The notes under the pieces are model-generated. The model was not told where the DNA came from and did not search any database. It was given only the letters and a program-made list of their open reading frames with translations. Shown piece by piece: positions 25,056 to 33,157 of a DNA stretch of 64,000 nucleotides; the first letter of the stretch is position 1, and every line of letters starts with the position of its first letter. The translations under genes were made by a program, and so were the position numbers. Source of the stretch: DASSSY01 sp035708205 (GTDB lineage Bacteria > Bacteroidota > Bacteroidia > Chitinophagales > Chitinophagaceae); assembly GCA_035708205.1 (NCBI GenBank), contig DASSSY010000006.1, positions 62,001-126,000 on the forward strand, given 5' to 3'.

Positions 25056-26408
25056 ATGAATTTGACTGAAACAAATAAAACATTAAAGCTGGCTTACCCG
25101 ATCATTCTGGGAGAGCTGGCACAGATGTTCCTGGGATTGCTGGACACGGCAATGGTCGGTGCGGTAAGTTATAAGCATTTGGCCGCCGCGGCATTGGTCA
25201 TGAGCGTCATTAATATTCCCTTTGTGCTGGGTATCGGCATTACCATTTCCGTATCGCAGCTGGTGAGTATGGCCAACGGACAGCGGGACGGCGCTTTGGT
25301 CAGTCATTATTTATTCAATGGTTTTTTACTGTCGGCCATTACCGCCGTATTGATTTCCTTGGGGCTGGAATGTTCCAAAGAGATTTTATTTCATCTCGGC
25401 CAGGATAAGGAAGTGGCTTTACTGGCCGTGCCTTATATGAGTTTAATGGGCTGGTCGGTTATTCCGATGTTGCTGTTTATGGCTTTAAAACAGTTTACGG
25501 ATGGCCTGGAATTTACCAAAACCGCCATGATGCTGTCCTTGCTGGCTATCCCGTTGAATTTCGGCCTGAACTGGTTGCTGATTTTCGGGCATTGGGGCTT
25601 TCCCCGAATGGAGCTTATTGGTGCCGGCTGGGGAACCTTTATTTCCCGAACGGTAATTTTTATTGCCTTGGGCTCGGTTGTTTTGCGGCATCATATTTTC
25701 AGAAAATACATTGCCGTCGGGCGCCGGCAATGGGTGGTCAAATGGCAAACCATGCGCGATCTGCTGCATATCGGTTTGCCCAGCAGTCTTCAGTTAGGTA
25801 TGGAATCCGGGGCTTTCGCCGTTTCGGGCATTATTATCGGTACTATCGGCGCGCGTGAGCAGGCGGCGCACCAGATCGCCATTACCCTGGCCGCAACAAC
25901 GTTTATGGTGTCCATGGGTTTGTCCCAGGCTGGGTCGATACGTGTCAGCAATGCCTTTGGGAGGAAGGACTGGTGCCATGTCCGGATCATTGGCAAGACG
26001 ACTATCACCGCGGCTTTATGTTATGGAACGATCTGCGCGATCGCTTTTGTGTGCCTTCGCCATTACCTGCCCATGTTGTTTACAGGAGACCTGGAAGTGT
26101 TGAAGATTACCGCGACTCTTTTATTTTTTGCCGCGATATTTCAGGTATCGGACAGTACGCAGGCCATTAGCGCCGGCCTTCTGCGGGGCATTAAGGATGT
26201 CAGGATCCCTACCTTTTTTGTAGCCCTGGCCTATTGGATTGTCGGCTTACCCATAGGTTGCCTGCTGGCCTTTTATTTTCAAATGAAGGCTATGGGGATC
26301 TGGATCGGCTTTATTATCGGTCTGACCATCTCCGCATTACTCTTAAGTTCCCGCTTCCTGAAGATATCCCGAAGGGGCATGGACCATAAGCCCGTGAGGT
26401 TTTCTTGA
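25056..26408 (+). CDS. MATE family multidrug efflux transporter
   Basis: A 450-residue transporter with twelve hydrophobic helices arranged as two six-helix halves. The N-half shows LAYPIILGELAQMFLGLLDTAMVG, the NorM-like entry helix (landmark PIILGELAQM), and the C-half begins near GLPSSLQLGMESGAFAVSG. Such proteins export cationic drugs or metabolites using sodium or proton gradients. ATG 25056 is preferred over an in-frame TTG four codons earlier. The gap of 57 bases after ccmB leaves cotranscription possible. Confidence 0.9.
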   Translation: MNLTETNKTLKLAYPIILGELAQMFLGLLDTAMVGAVSYKHLAAAALVMSVINIPFVLGIGITISVSQLVSMANGQRDGALVSHYLFNGFLLSAITAVLISLGLECSKEILFHLGQDKEVALLAVPYMSLMGWSVIPMLLFMALKQFTDGLEFTKTAMMLSLLAIPLNFGLNWLLIFGHWGFPRMELIGAGWGTFISRTVIFIALGSVVLRHHIFRKYIAVGRRQWVVKWQTMRDLLHIGLPSSLQLGMESGAFAVSGIIIGTIGAREQAAHQIAITLAATTFMVSMGLSQAGSIRVSNAFGRKDWCHVRIIGKTTITAALCYGTICAIAFVCLRHYLPMLFTGDLEVLKITATLLFFAAIFQVSDSTQAISAGLLRGIKDVRIPTFFVALAYWIVGLPIGCLLAFYFQMKAMGIWIGFIIGLTISALLLSSRFLKISRRGMDHKPVRFS

Positions 26409-26444
26409 TCCGTTGTATGGCTATTAAAATTCAGAAACAAGGGT

Positions 26445-26452
26445 TATCTTTG
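26445..26452 (+). promoter_or_regulatory. -7 element of the acyl-CoA ligase gene
   Basis: TATCTTTG matches TAnnTTTG, 38 bases before ATG 26491. Confidence 0.5.
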
Positions 26453-26490
26453 TTTTAAGGCAAAGCATCTATCAGCAAAACAATTGAATT

Positions 26491-28263
26491 ATGGAAAGGC
26501 TCTTTGATCTGGCGGAGAATCAGGCTGCCCTTCGTCCGGCCAGTACTATGCTGGCAGCCAAACGAAAAGGTGTCTGGCAAACGCATTCTTGTAAGTCTGT
26601 TGTTAAGGATGCCGCGGAATTTGCCGCCGGCCTTTTGGCTTTGAATATACAAAATGAGGTTTTAGAGCCGGAGCAACAGGAAAAGATCGCGTTGGTTTCC
26701 GGCAACCGGCCGGAATGGCTGATTGCCGACATGGCCGTTCAGCAGACCGGGGCTATTCTGGTGCCCGTTTATCCTACGATCAGCCTGCATGAGTTTGCCT
26801 ATATTCTCAACCAGTGTGAAGTGCGTATTTTAATCTTGTCGGATGAAGAGCTTTACCGGCGTTTTCTGCCAGCTTTTAAGGACATTCCCACCCTCCGGGA
26901 AGTGATCAGTTTTGATGAAATAAAAGGTCTAAAACACTGGAAAAGCCTGCATGGCGACAGCGTTACCGAACATACACGGTTGGTGCTGAGGGAGCGTATC
27001 CATGGAGAAACACTTTGCACGATCATTTATACCTCCGGAACAACCGGCGAACCCAAAGGGGTGATGCTGACGCATGCCAATATTGTGAGCAATGTTCTGG
27101 ATTGCATGCCTATTTTTCATTTCATGAATGTGGAAGATAAATCGCTGAGCTTCTTGCCGCTCAACCATATTTTTGAAAAGATGATTTCCTATATCTGCAT
27201 TCATGCGGGCATCAATATTTACTATGCCGAAAGCCTCGATACGATCGGCGATAACCTTAAGGAGGTGTGCCCGATGGTGTTTACCTGCGTGCCGCGGCTT
27301 TTGGAAAAAGTATATGAAAAGATAATTGCCAAAGGCAGGGAACTGAGCGGGTTTAAAAAGTGGTTGTTTTTCTGGTCGCTCAGGATTGCCAGGCAATATC
27401 ATCTCCAGGAACGGGGAAGTATAGGCTATCAATTGAAACTGAAGATCGCCAATGCCCTGGTATTTCAAAAGTGGCGCGAAGCTTTAGGCGGCCATATAAA
27501 AGCGGTCATTAGCGGCTCAGCGCCTTTGTCCGCACAGCTTAACCGTATTTTTTGCGCGGCGGGCATTCCGGTTATGGAAGGTTATGGTCTGACGGAGACT
27601 TCTCCCGTGATCAGTGTTAACCGGCTGGAGCCTGCGGACCGGCGTATTGGCACGGTAGGCCCGCTGATTGATAATGTTTCCGTCAAAATTGCTGATGACG
27701 GTGAAGTCCTTTGTAAAGGGCCGAATATTATGAAGGGCTATTATAAGAAGCCGGAAGCCACGGAAGCATCGCTTAAAGACGGCTGGTTCTATACGGGAGA
27801 TATCGGCGAAATGATAGAAGGCCGGTTTTTAAAAATTACCGATCGTAAAAAGGAAATGTTTAAGACCTCCGGCGGCAAATATGTCGCCCCGCAGCCTATT
27901 GAGAACAAGTTTAAGGAAAGCCGCTTTATCAGCCAGATCATGATCTTTGGGCCCGGCCGGAAGTTTGTATCCGCCTTGATTGTGCCGGATTTTAAAAATG
28001 TATTTGACTACCTGAAATTCCAGTTCCCGAATATTACGGATGAACCGCAGGCTATGGTGGCGGAACCTACGGTTAAAGGGCTTTTTCAAAAAATATTAGA
28101 GAAATACAATGCTGAATTTGGTCATGTGGAGCAAATCAAGAAGTTTACGCTTTTGCCTGATGAATGGACCATTGAAAATGGTATTCTGACGCCTAAGCTG
28201 TCCATAAGGCGGAAAGTGATCAGTGAGCGGTTTAAAAAGGAAGTGGACGCTATGTATGAATAA
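26491..28263 (+). CDS. Long-chain fatty acid-CoA ligase (FadD/AMP-forming)
   Basis: A 590-residue adenylate-forming enzyme that activates long-chain fatty acids to acyl-CoA via acyl-AMP. Core motifs are present: the P-loop TIIYTSGTTGEPKGVMLTHAN near residue 175 (landmark YTSGTTGEPKG), MEGYGLTETSP near 363, GWFYTGDIG near 430 and ITDRKKEMFKTSGGKYVAPQ near 447. The latter form with FKTSGGKYVAPQ is typical of the FAA1-like subfamily common in Bacteroidota. It has its own -7 element and stands alone. Confidence 0.9.
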   Translation: MERLFDLAENQAALRPASTMLAAKRKGVWQTHSCKSVVKDAAEFAAGLLALNIQNEVLEPEQQEKIALVSGNRPEWLIADMAVQQTGAILVPVYPTISLHEFAYILNQCEVRILILSDEELYRRFLPAFKDIPTLREVISFDEIKGLKHWKSLHGDSVTEHTRLVLRERIHGETLCTIIYTSGTTGEPKGVMLTHANIVSNVLDCMPIFHFMNVEDKSLSFLPLNHIFEKMISYICIHAGINIYYAESLDTIGDNLKEVCPMVFTCVPRLLEKVYEKIIAKGRELSGFKKWLFFWSLRIARQYHLQERGSIGYQLKLKIANALVFQKWREALGGHIKAVISGSAPLSAQLNRIFCAAGIPVMEGYGLTETSPVISVNRLEPADRRIGTVGPLIDNVSVKIADDGEVLCKGPNIMKGYYKKPEATEASLKDGWFYTGDIGEMIEGRFLKITDRKKEMFKTSGGKYVAPQPIENKFKESRFISQIMIFGPGRKFVSALIVPDFKNVFDYLKFQFPNITDEPQAMVAEPTVKGLFQKILEKYNAEFGHVEQIKKFTLLPDEWTIENGILTPKLSIRRKVISERFKKEVDAMYE

Positions 28264-28326
28264 TGAACTTAATCTTTCCTGATCATTTTATACAGCAAAG
28301 ACATTTACAAAAAACGGTTCCATTTT

Positions 28327-28356
28327 TATAATCGAACGGGTATTCGATTATATTTG
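28327..28356 (+). promoter_or_regulatory. TetR operator overlapping the -7 element
   Basis: A perfect inverted repeat with 10-base arms, TATAATCGAA (28327-28336) and TTCGATTATA (28343-28352), separated by CGGGTA. The right arm overlaps the -7 element TATATTTG (28349-28356), so binding would block transcription. The site lies directly before the TetR gene, pointing to autorepression. The half-site ATTCGATTAT recurs at 28974-28983 before the next gene. Confidence 0.75.
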
Positions 28357-28360
28357 CAGC

Positions 28361-28948
28361 GTGAGATTAAAAGACGAACATAAAGAGCTGACGATTCGGA
28401 AACAGGCCGTTGCCATGATTGTAAAGGATGGTTTCGATGGATTGAGCATGCAAAAGTTAGCGCGGAAAGCTAAAATTTCTGCTTCTACTATCTATGTTTA
28501 CTTCAAAAACCGTGAAGACCTGCTGAACAAACTTTTTATTGATGTGCAGCATAAGTTTGAAAGAGATGCATTAAATAGCTTTTCAACAGACTTACGTTTT
28601 GAAGATGGGTTATGGTTACAATGGAGAAACCGGCTTAAAAATATTGCTGATAATCCTTTGAATTTTAAGTTTTACGAACAATTCAGAAATTCACCGCTAA
28701 TTAATCATAAGGATATCAAATCAACGATTTTCAGAAAGGTGATGAATGATTTTGTAAAAAATGCCGTACAAAAAGGAGAAGTAAAAGACTTGCCGGCAGA
28801 AGTTTTCTGGGCAGTCGCTTACGGGCCTTTTTACATACTGGTACAGTTTCACCTTAACCAGGCAACCATGTCCGGGGTACCATTCTCATTGACGGAACAC
28901 AAATTAAGGCAGGCTTTTAACCTTGTTATGCTGGCCCTGAAAAAATAA
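28361..28948 (+). CDS. TetR/AcrR family transcriptional regulator
   Basis: A 195-residue repressor. The N-terminal helix-turn-helix is clear: RKQAVAMIVKDGFDGLSMQKLARKAKISASTIYVYFKNREDLL, residues about 13-55 (landmark SASTIYVYFKNREDLL). The C-terminal all-helical ligand domain is family-typical in length but its effector is unknown. The start is GTG 28361, only 4 bases beyond the -7 element, implying a leaderless or nearly leaderless mRNA. A long palindrome in the promoter is its probable operator. The VOC-protein gene 55 bases downstream is a likely target. Confidence 0.85.
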   Translation: MRLKDEHKELTIRKQAVAMIVKDGFDGLSMQKLARKAKISASTIYVYFKNREDLLNKLFIDVQHKFERDALNSFSTDLRFEDGLWLQWRNRLKNIADNPLNFKFYEQFRNSPLINHKDIKSTIFRKVMNDFVKNAVQKGEVKDLPAEVFWAVAYGPFYILVQFHLNQATMSGVPFSLTEHKLRQAFNLVMLALKK

Positions 28949-28973
28949 TTTTTTGATAAATAAATGAACGAAC

Positions 28974-28983
28974 ATTCGATTAT
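28974..28983 (+). promoter_or_regulatory. TetR half-site copy before the VOC gene
   Basis: ATTCGATTAT is identical to part of the operator at 28342-28351 and is again preceded by CGAAC, but with shorter spacing (2 rather than 6 bases between CGAA and TTCG). It lies 21 bases before ATG 29004. Confidence 0.4.
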
Positions 28984-29003
28984 CGATACTAAAAATTTCA
29001 ACC

Positions 29004-29384
29004 ATGACCATTAATCATTTGAACCTGATTGTTACAGACGTACCTAGGGTGGTACAGTTTTTTGAAACCTATTTTGGATTTACCTGCGAGGCCGTGAAAG
29101 GGGACTATGTCCTTGCAGTTTTAAAAAATCAGGAAAATTTTACGCTGGTATTGATGATGCATAAAAACGGGGGTGCCATTTATCCCCAAGATTTTCATAT
29201 CGGTTTTATGGTCGACAGTTCGGAACAGGTTGATGCGCTTTGCGCAAAGCTGGCTGCCGGAGAAACAGGTATCACGCAATCCCCCAGAAAAATCAGGGAT
29301 AGTTATGCTTTCTATTTCTATTTTGACAACCTTTTTATTGAAGTAGGGCATTACCTGAATAAAAAGTGTGCCGCTTCGGACTAA
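29004..29384 (+). CDS. VOC-fold (glyoxalase/bleomycin resistance) protein
   Basis: A 126-residue single vicinal-oxygen-chelate domain. It begins INHLNLIVTDVPRVVQFFETYFGF and ends with the strand FYFYFDNLFIEVGHYL, the usual beta-alpha-beta-beta-beta repeat pair. His5 and the final Glu are possible metal ligands. It may be an enzyme or a binding protein for a small toxic compound. It follows the TetR gene and shares a half-operator, so it is probably the effector gene of that regulator. Confidence 0.75.
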   Translation: MTINHLNLIVTDVPRVVQFFETYFGFTCEAVKGDYVLAVLKNQENFTLVLMMHKNGGAIYPQDFHIGFMVDSSEQVDALCAKLAAGETGITQSPRKIRDSYAFYFYFDNLFIEVGHYLNKKCAASD

Positions 29385-29481
29385 AGGTTCTTCGGGGAGT
29401 TTTTGTAATTTTACATTTCTCTTTCGGATGAAAGCTTACGGGCCGGCATAGCCGGCCTTAATTTAGAAACGGAAATCGTCA

Positions 29482-30054
29482 ATGGATAAGCTATCATATT
29501 TTATACGGACGCTCATCTCATTTTCCGACGAGAGTTGGGAGCTGCTCCAGCCGGCTCTGACAAAAGTGGCGTTTAAAAAAAATGAGATGCTTTTGAAAGA
29601 AGGAAATGCCTGCAATTCGTTATTCTACATTGAAAAAGGTTATTGCCGAAGCTTTTACTTAATTGACGGCATTGAAAAAAATACGGGATTTTTCTTTGAA
29701 AATGAAATCGCAACAAACATTGCCAGTTTCGGCAACGGCGAAAAATCTGAATTTAACATCGTCGCTTGCGAACCGGTAAACGCGATTGTTTTTGACAAAG
29801 AAAAATTATTCATTGCCAGCAACCGGTCGGCGGAAATAGAAAGGCTTGGACGAAATTGTGTTCGGAAATTCGCGACCAAACAAAAGGAATTTTCTGATCT
29901 TTTTAATCTTTATTCAGCTCAGGACAGATTAATCTACATTGAAAAAAATCATCCCGAAATGATACAAAGAGTGTCCCTTTCACAGTTGGCTTCTTTTCTT
30001 GGGGTGGCGAGAGAAACTTTAAGCCGGATAAGAAAAAGGAGGATAACAGGATAG
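29482..30054 (+). CDS. Crp/Fnr family transcriptional regulator
   Basis: A 190-residue regulator. The N-terminal cyclic-nucleotide-binding-like domain (about 10-125) contains NEMLLKEGNACNSLFYIEKGYCRSFY, but the phosphate-binding cassette typical of cAMP-binding Crp is not seen. The C-terminal winged helix has SLSQLASFLGVARETLSRIRKRR, which should insert into DNA. Short Crp/Fnr proteins of this type are abundant in Bacteroidota and their signals are unknown. A consensus CRP-like site (30057-30074) starts 3 bases after its stop and precedes the next VOC gene. Confidence 0.8.
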   Translation: MDKLSYFIRTLISFSDESWELLQPALTKVAFKKNEMLLKEGNACNSLFYIEKGYCRSFYLIDGIEKNTGFFFENEIATNIASFGNGEKSEFNIVACEPVNAIVFDKEKLFIASNRSAEIERLGRNCVRKFATKQKEFSDLFNLYSAQDRLIYIEKNHPEMIQRVSLSQLASFLGVARETLSRIRKRRITG

Positions 30055-30056
30055 TT

Positions 30057-30074
30057 TTGTGACGATGGTCACAA
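30057..30074 (+). promoter_or_regulatory. CRP-type operator before the second VOC gene
   Basis: TTGTGAC and GTCACAA form perfect 7-base arms around GATG. The core TGTGA-N6-TCACA equals the classical CRP consensus. A promoter-like TTTG at 30100-30103 with a TA six bases ahead lies downstream. A start near 30110 would place the dyad centre about 44 bases upstream, close to the class II activator position. Regulation by the adjacent Crp/Fnr protein is inferred. Confidence 0.7.
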
Positions 30075-30121
30075 GGGGAATTGACAGCCCGGATAGAACT
30101 TTGCGGAAAATATAAATAATT

Positions 30122-30532
30122 ATGGCAAAGCTAAAAAAGATTGACGAGCAAACGAATGTTGTGACGTTTTTCGAAATCCCGGTAAACGACCTGGACAGAG
30201 CCCAAAAATTTTACGAAACCATTTTGGATATAAAAATGGTGAAGCGTTTAGACGGGGGCAATGAAGCCGCGTTTTTTCCATATAATCCGAATGTTATCCA
30301 GGCAACGTCCGGAAGGGTAACGGGTATTTTGTCAAAATCGGAACGCAACAAACCCTCTGCTAACGGGACGGTTATTTACATCAACGCCAGTCCAAGTATT
30401 CAACTTGTCCTTGACAAAGTAGAGAAAGCAGGCGGTAAAATTATTTCTCCGAGGATTCAGATCCCAGCGGGCTTTATCGCGGTCATTATCGATTCGGAAG
30501 GCAATAAAATCGGGCTAAGCGCGGAAGAATAA
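30122..30532 (+). CDS. VOC-fold protein regulated by a Crp/Fnr site
   Basis: A 136-residue protein of the glyoxalase-like superfamily. Its N-terminus VVTFFEIPVNDLDRAQKFYETILDIKM and C-terminus IAVIIDSEGNKIGLSAEE match the lactoylglutathione-lyase-like group in which Glu near the first strand and Glu in the last strand can bind metal. No specific enzyme activity can be assigned. It follows the Crp/Fnr gene by 67 bases, with the CRP-type site in between, and ends in a strong terminator. Confidence 0.75.
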   Translation: MAKLKKIDEQTNVVTFFEIPVNDLDRAQKFYETILDIKMVKRLDGGNEAAFFPYNPNVIQATSGRVTGILSKSERNKPSANGTVIYINASPSIQLVLDKVEKAGGKIISPRIQIPAGFIAVIIDSEGNKIGLSAEE

Positions 30533-30544
30533 ATAACTTCAGCG

Positions 30545-30580
30545 AAAAGTCAGGCGAATAGTATTTTGCCTGACTTTTTT
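30545..30580 (+). terminator. Intrinsic terminator after the VOC gene
   Basis: AAAAGTCAGGC (30545-30555) pairs with GCCTGACTTTT (30568-30578) and the T-run continues to 30580. Confidence 0.85.
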
Positions 30581-30686
30581 ATTCCTGTATTTCGTTACTG
30601 GAATGGAGATATTTAAGTAAATTTACGTTTGTTTCGGACTAAGGGGAAGTCCGATATTGCCGATAATGCAAAAAAGCAATGCTGAA

Positions 30687-31025
30687 ATGGCTTATAACAT
30701 ACAACTGGCGGATCGGGTACGGGAATATTTAGCCCGGATTCCGGGTTTGGAAATTGAGGAGAAAAAAATGTTTGGCGGGCTGGCGTTTTTGGTCAACGGA
30801 AAAATGTGTGTCAATGTCAGCCGTGATAATTTGATGTGCCGTTTTCATCCTGGCAGATTTGACGAACTGGCAGAAAGGGAGGGTTTCGTACAGATGGTCA
30901 TGAAAGGTAAGTCATACAAAGGCTATGGCTATGTAGAGCCACGGGGCATCAGAACCGATAAAGACCTGGCTTTTTGGATAGGGACATGTTTAGAATTTAA
31001 TGAGGAAATCAGGAGTGAAAGCTGA
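30687..31025 (+). CDS. TfoX N-terminal domain protein
   Basis: A 112-residue protein equivalent to the N-domain of TfoX/Sxy, the competence regulator of gammaproteobacteria. The core EEKKMFGGLAFLVNGKMCVNVS and the later GYGYVEPRGI are characteristic. In Bacteroidota such free-standing domains have no proven role in competence. ATG 30687 (MAYNIQLADRV) gives the family's usual start; ATG 30666 is in frame and possible. It converges with the glutamate synthase-like gene. Confidence 0.8.
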   Translation: MAYNIQLADRVREYLARIPGLEIEEKKMFGGLAFLVNGKMCVNVSRDNLMCRFHPGRFDELAEREGFVQMVMKGKSYKGYGYVEPRGIRTDKDLAFWIGTCLEFNEEIRSES

Positions 31026-31074
31026 ACCGGCAATTGCAGCAATCGTTCACCTGGCCCGATGGTTGATAAAAGAA

Positions 31075-31104
31075 CGGCTATCCTTTGTTGAAAAAGGATA
31101 GCCG
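31075..31104 (-). terminator. Terminator of the glutamate synthase-like gene
   Basis: CGGCTATCCTTT (31075-31086) and AAAGGATAGCCG (31093-31104) form a perfect 12-base stem. On the minus strand it is followed by TTCTTTT, so it serves mainly the leftward gene. Confidence 0.7.
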
Positions 31105-31128
31105 TCTCACGTATTATTTCTTGCTGTG

Positions 31129-32742
31129 CTATTGTTGAAAAACCGTATTCGGAACAATGCCCCAATGGTCTTTATTTGCATGGGCAAAGTCTAATTTATA
31201 TTTTTCAGGAATATTGCCTGCGCGCATCGAGCCGGGCACTATTGAAGGGAATAATTCTTCATAAGTAATCATTTCATTCAAAGATATACGCCGGTAGATA
31301 TGGGAGCGGGTCAGCTGTTTGGCGTCTTCCAGGCCACAGGCTCCCATCAGCTCTACAAAATTCTTAATGGTCTTGTCATGATATTGCGCCACGCGGACTT
31401 TCTTGTCCTCCACCACTAAACCAACAGTATATTTCGGGTCTTGGGTGGCGATACCGGTGGGGCATTTATTGGTGTTACAAACGCGTGCCTGAATGCAGCC
31501 TAAGGCCATCATCATGGCCCGTGCTGAATTGCAGGCGTCAGCGCCGATGGCAATGGCCCTGGCCAGGTGAAAGGCCGTAGTGATTTTCCCCGAAGCGATG
31601 ATTTTGATGTGTTTACGGATACCCAGACCCGTGAGGATATTATGAACAAAATCCAGACCGTCGATCATAGGGGCGCCAACATAGTTGGTAAATTCCGGTG
31701 GTGCGGCGCCGGTACCGCCTTCGCCCCCGTCTACGGTAATGTAATCCGGATAGATATCCAGATCGATCATGGCCAGGCATATAGAAATAAATTCGCTCTT
31801 ATGGCCGATACATAATTTAAAGCCTACCGGCTTGCCGCCGGACAGGTCTCTTAGTTTCTGAATGAAGCGCACCATTTCCATAGGTGTGCTGAACGCGGAG
31901 TGGTAAGGCGGAGAAACGATTTGGGTATGCGGTTTAACGTGCCGGATCCGGGCGATTTCCTCGGAATTCTTAGCGGCCGGTAAGATGCCGCCATGGCCGG
32001 GCTTCGCCCCCTGGGATATTTTCAGCTCGATCATTTTTACATGAGGGTGCTTTGATTTTTCCGCGAACAATTCCGGGTCGAAATTACCGTTCTCATCCCG
32101 GCAGCCAAAATAACCGGTCCCGATTTGCCAGATTAAATCGCCGCCCTGTTTTAAATGGTAGTCGCTTAAACCGCCTTCACCGGTGTTATGAGCGAAATTT
32201 CCGATTTTGGCGCCCCCGTTCAGGGCCTCTACCGCTTGCTGGCTCAGCGAGCCGAAGCTCATGGCCGAAACATTAAAAATGCTGGCGGAATAAGGTTGCT
32301 TGCAGTCTTTGTTGCCGATGGCCACCCTTGGATCCTGGTTTAAAGTGGAAAAGGCTTTGGGGGCAATGGAATGGCACATCCATTCATAGCCTTCGGCATA
32401 GACATCATATTCAGTTCCGAATGGCACGGTATCACGCTCAATCTTTGCCCGCTGGTAAACCGTGGAACGGTCCACGCGGTTGAAGGGCCGGCCGTCAATA
32501 TCCGATTCGATAAAATATTGATACATCTTTGGCCGGAGATCTTCCATGACGTAGCGTAACCGGCCGAATAGCGGGTAAATACGCCTGATCGTGTGTTTGG
32601 ACTGGAACATATCTATATAGCCCATGATGGTCAGTACCAGCAGGATGAGGAAAAGCACGGACCAGTTGATGTTCAAAAATAAGGTCATGCCCAGAGTAGC
32701 CAGCAACAGTAAGCTTGAAATGATAACAAACTTTTTACGCAT
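31129..32742 (-). CDS. Membrane-anchored FMN-binding glutamate synthase-like protein
   Basis: A 537-residue protein made of the GltB synthase-domain TIM barrel without the amidotransferase domain. Two N-terminal hydrophobic helices (about 4-22 and 25-42) anchor it to the membrane. Core blocks are SMSFGSLSQQAVEALNGGAK, HNTGEGGLSDYH, KISQGAKPGHGG, TVDGGEGGTGAAP and the cluster CIQARVCNTNKCPTG, whose three Cys can bind 3Fe-4S. FMN is therefore likely and glutamate synthase-like transfer is possible, but the natural reaction of this subfamily is not known. ATG 32742 is chosen over an in-frame ATG at 32796 that lies inside a hairpin and its T-tract. Confidence 0.8.
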   Translation of the reverse strand: MRKKFVIISSLLLLATLGMTLFLNINWSVLFLILLVLTIMGYIDMFQSKHTIRRIYPLFGRLRYVMEDLRPKMYQYFIESDIDGRPFNRVDRSTVYQRAKIERDTVPFGTEYDVYAEGYEWMCHSIAPKAFSTLNQDPRVAIGNKDCKQPYSASIFNVSAMSFGSLSQQAVEALNGGAKIGNFAHNTGEGGLSDYHLKQGGDLIWQIGTGYFGCRDENGNFDPELFAEKSKHPHVKMIELKISQGAKPGHGGILPAAKNSEEIARIRHVKPHTQIVSPPYHSAFSTPMEMVRFIQKLRDLSGGKPVGFKLCIGHKSEFISICLAMIDLDIYPDYITVDGGEGGTGAAPPEFTNYVGAPMIDGLDFVHNILTGLGIRKHIKIIASGKITTAFHLARAIAIGADACNSARAMMMALGCIQARVCNTNKCPTGIATQDPKYTVGLVVEDKKVRVAQYHDKTIKNFVELMGACGLEDAKQLTRSHIYRRISLNEMITYEELFPSIVPGSMRAGNIPEKYKLDFAHANKDHWGIVPNTVFQQ

Positions 32743-32795
32743 TTCGAAAAAAATTAAATAAAAAACAATGATAGGGTATCCTGATAACCCTATCA
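32743..32795 (-). promoter_or_regulatory. Terminator-like hairpin in the 5' leader (attenuator candidate)
   Basis: On the minus strand TGATAGGGT and ACCCTATCA (32795-32787 and 32777-32769) form a 9-base stem followed by TTGTTTTTTATTT and more T, just before the start at 32742. The only gene on that strand nearby is the glutamate synthase-like one, and a minus-strand -7 element at 32844-32837 places the hairpin inside its leader. It looks like an intrinsic terminator acting as an attenuator. Confidence 0.5.
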
Positions 32796-32836
32796 TCCAT
32801 TTAGATGTAAAACACCGTGTAAAAAAATCGTGAGGG

Positions 32837-32844
32837 CAAAGTTA
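32837..32844 (-). promoter_or_regulatory. -7 element of the glutamate synthase-like gene
   Basis: Minus strand TAACTTTG matches TAnnTTTG. The predicted start near 32830 gives a leader of about 88 bases. Confidence 0.45.
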
Positions 32845-33157
32845 GGGATTAAGTTGCTAATGGAAAAAAGAAAAACAAAGAGCTGAACGATGGGAATGAA
32901 TGATTTTAGCTTCAGAATTCAGGATAGTTCCGCCTGGCAGGTTAAAATTCAAGCAAAATTATCTGTGTTTATATTTATTGTCGTTACTTTGTCGTAGGAA
33001 AGAGTTATTTTTATTGTTGATATTTTGTATTGTTTAGCTTATAGATAAATAGATATATATTATAAATATATAATTATCAGCCAACAACATTGCATTATTT
33101 GAATGCCGGTTTCACGCACGTTTTATTTGATCCATCCACTTATAAATAAATTTACAA
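32845..33157. other. AT-rich intergenic, promoter region of the repeat protein
   Basis: About 310 bases between divergent genes with strongly AT-rich sequence at 32950-33080. A TTACTTTG (32984-32991) loosely resembles a -7 element, but no confident promoter is called. No ORF of coding character is seen. Confidence 0.4.

Noticed and set aside
26929..27468. 179-codon minus-strand frame inside the acyl-CoA ligase gene
   Set aside because: It is antisense to conserved ligase motifs.
32743..32796. N-terminal extension of the glutamate synthase-like protein to ATG 32796
   Set aside because: The extension would translate a hairpin and its T-tract; ATG 32742 gives the natural membrane anchor.
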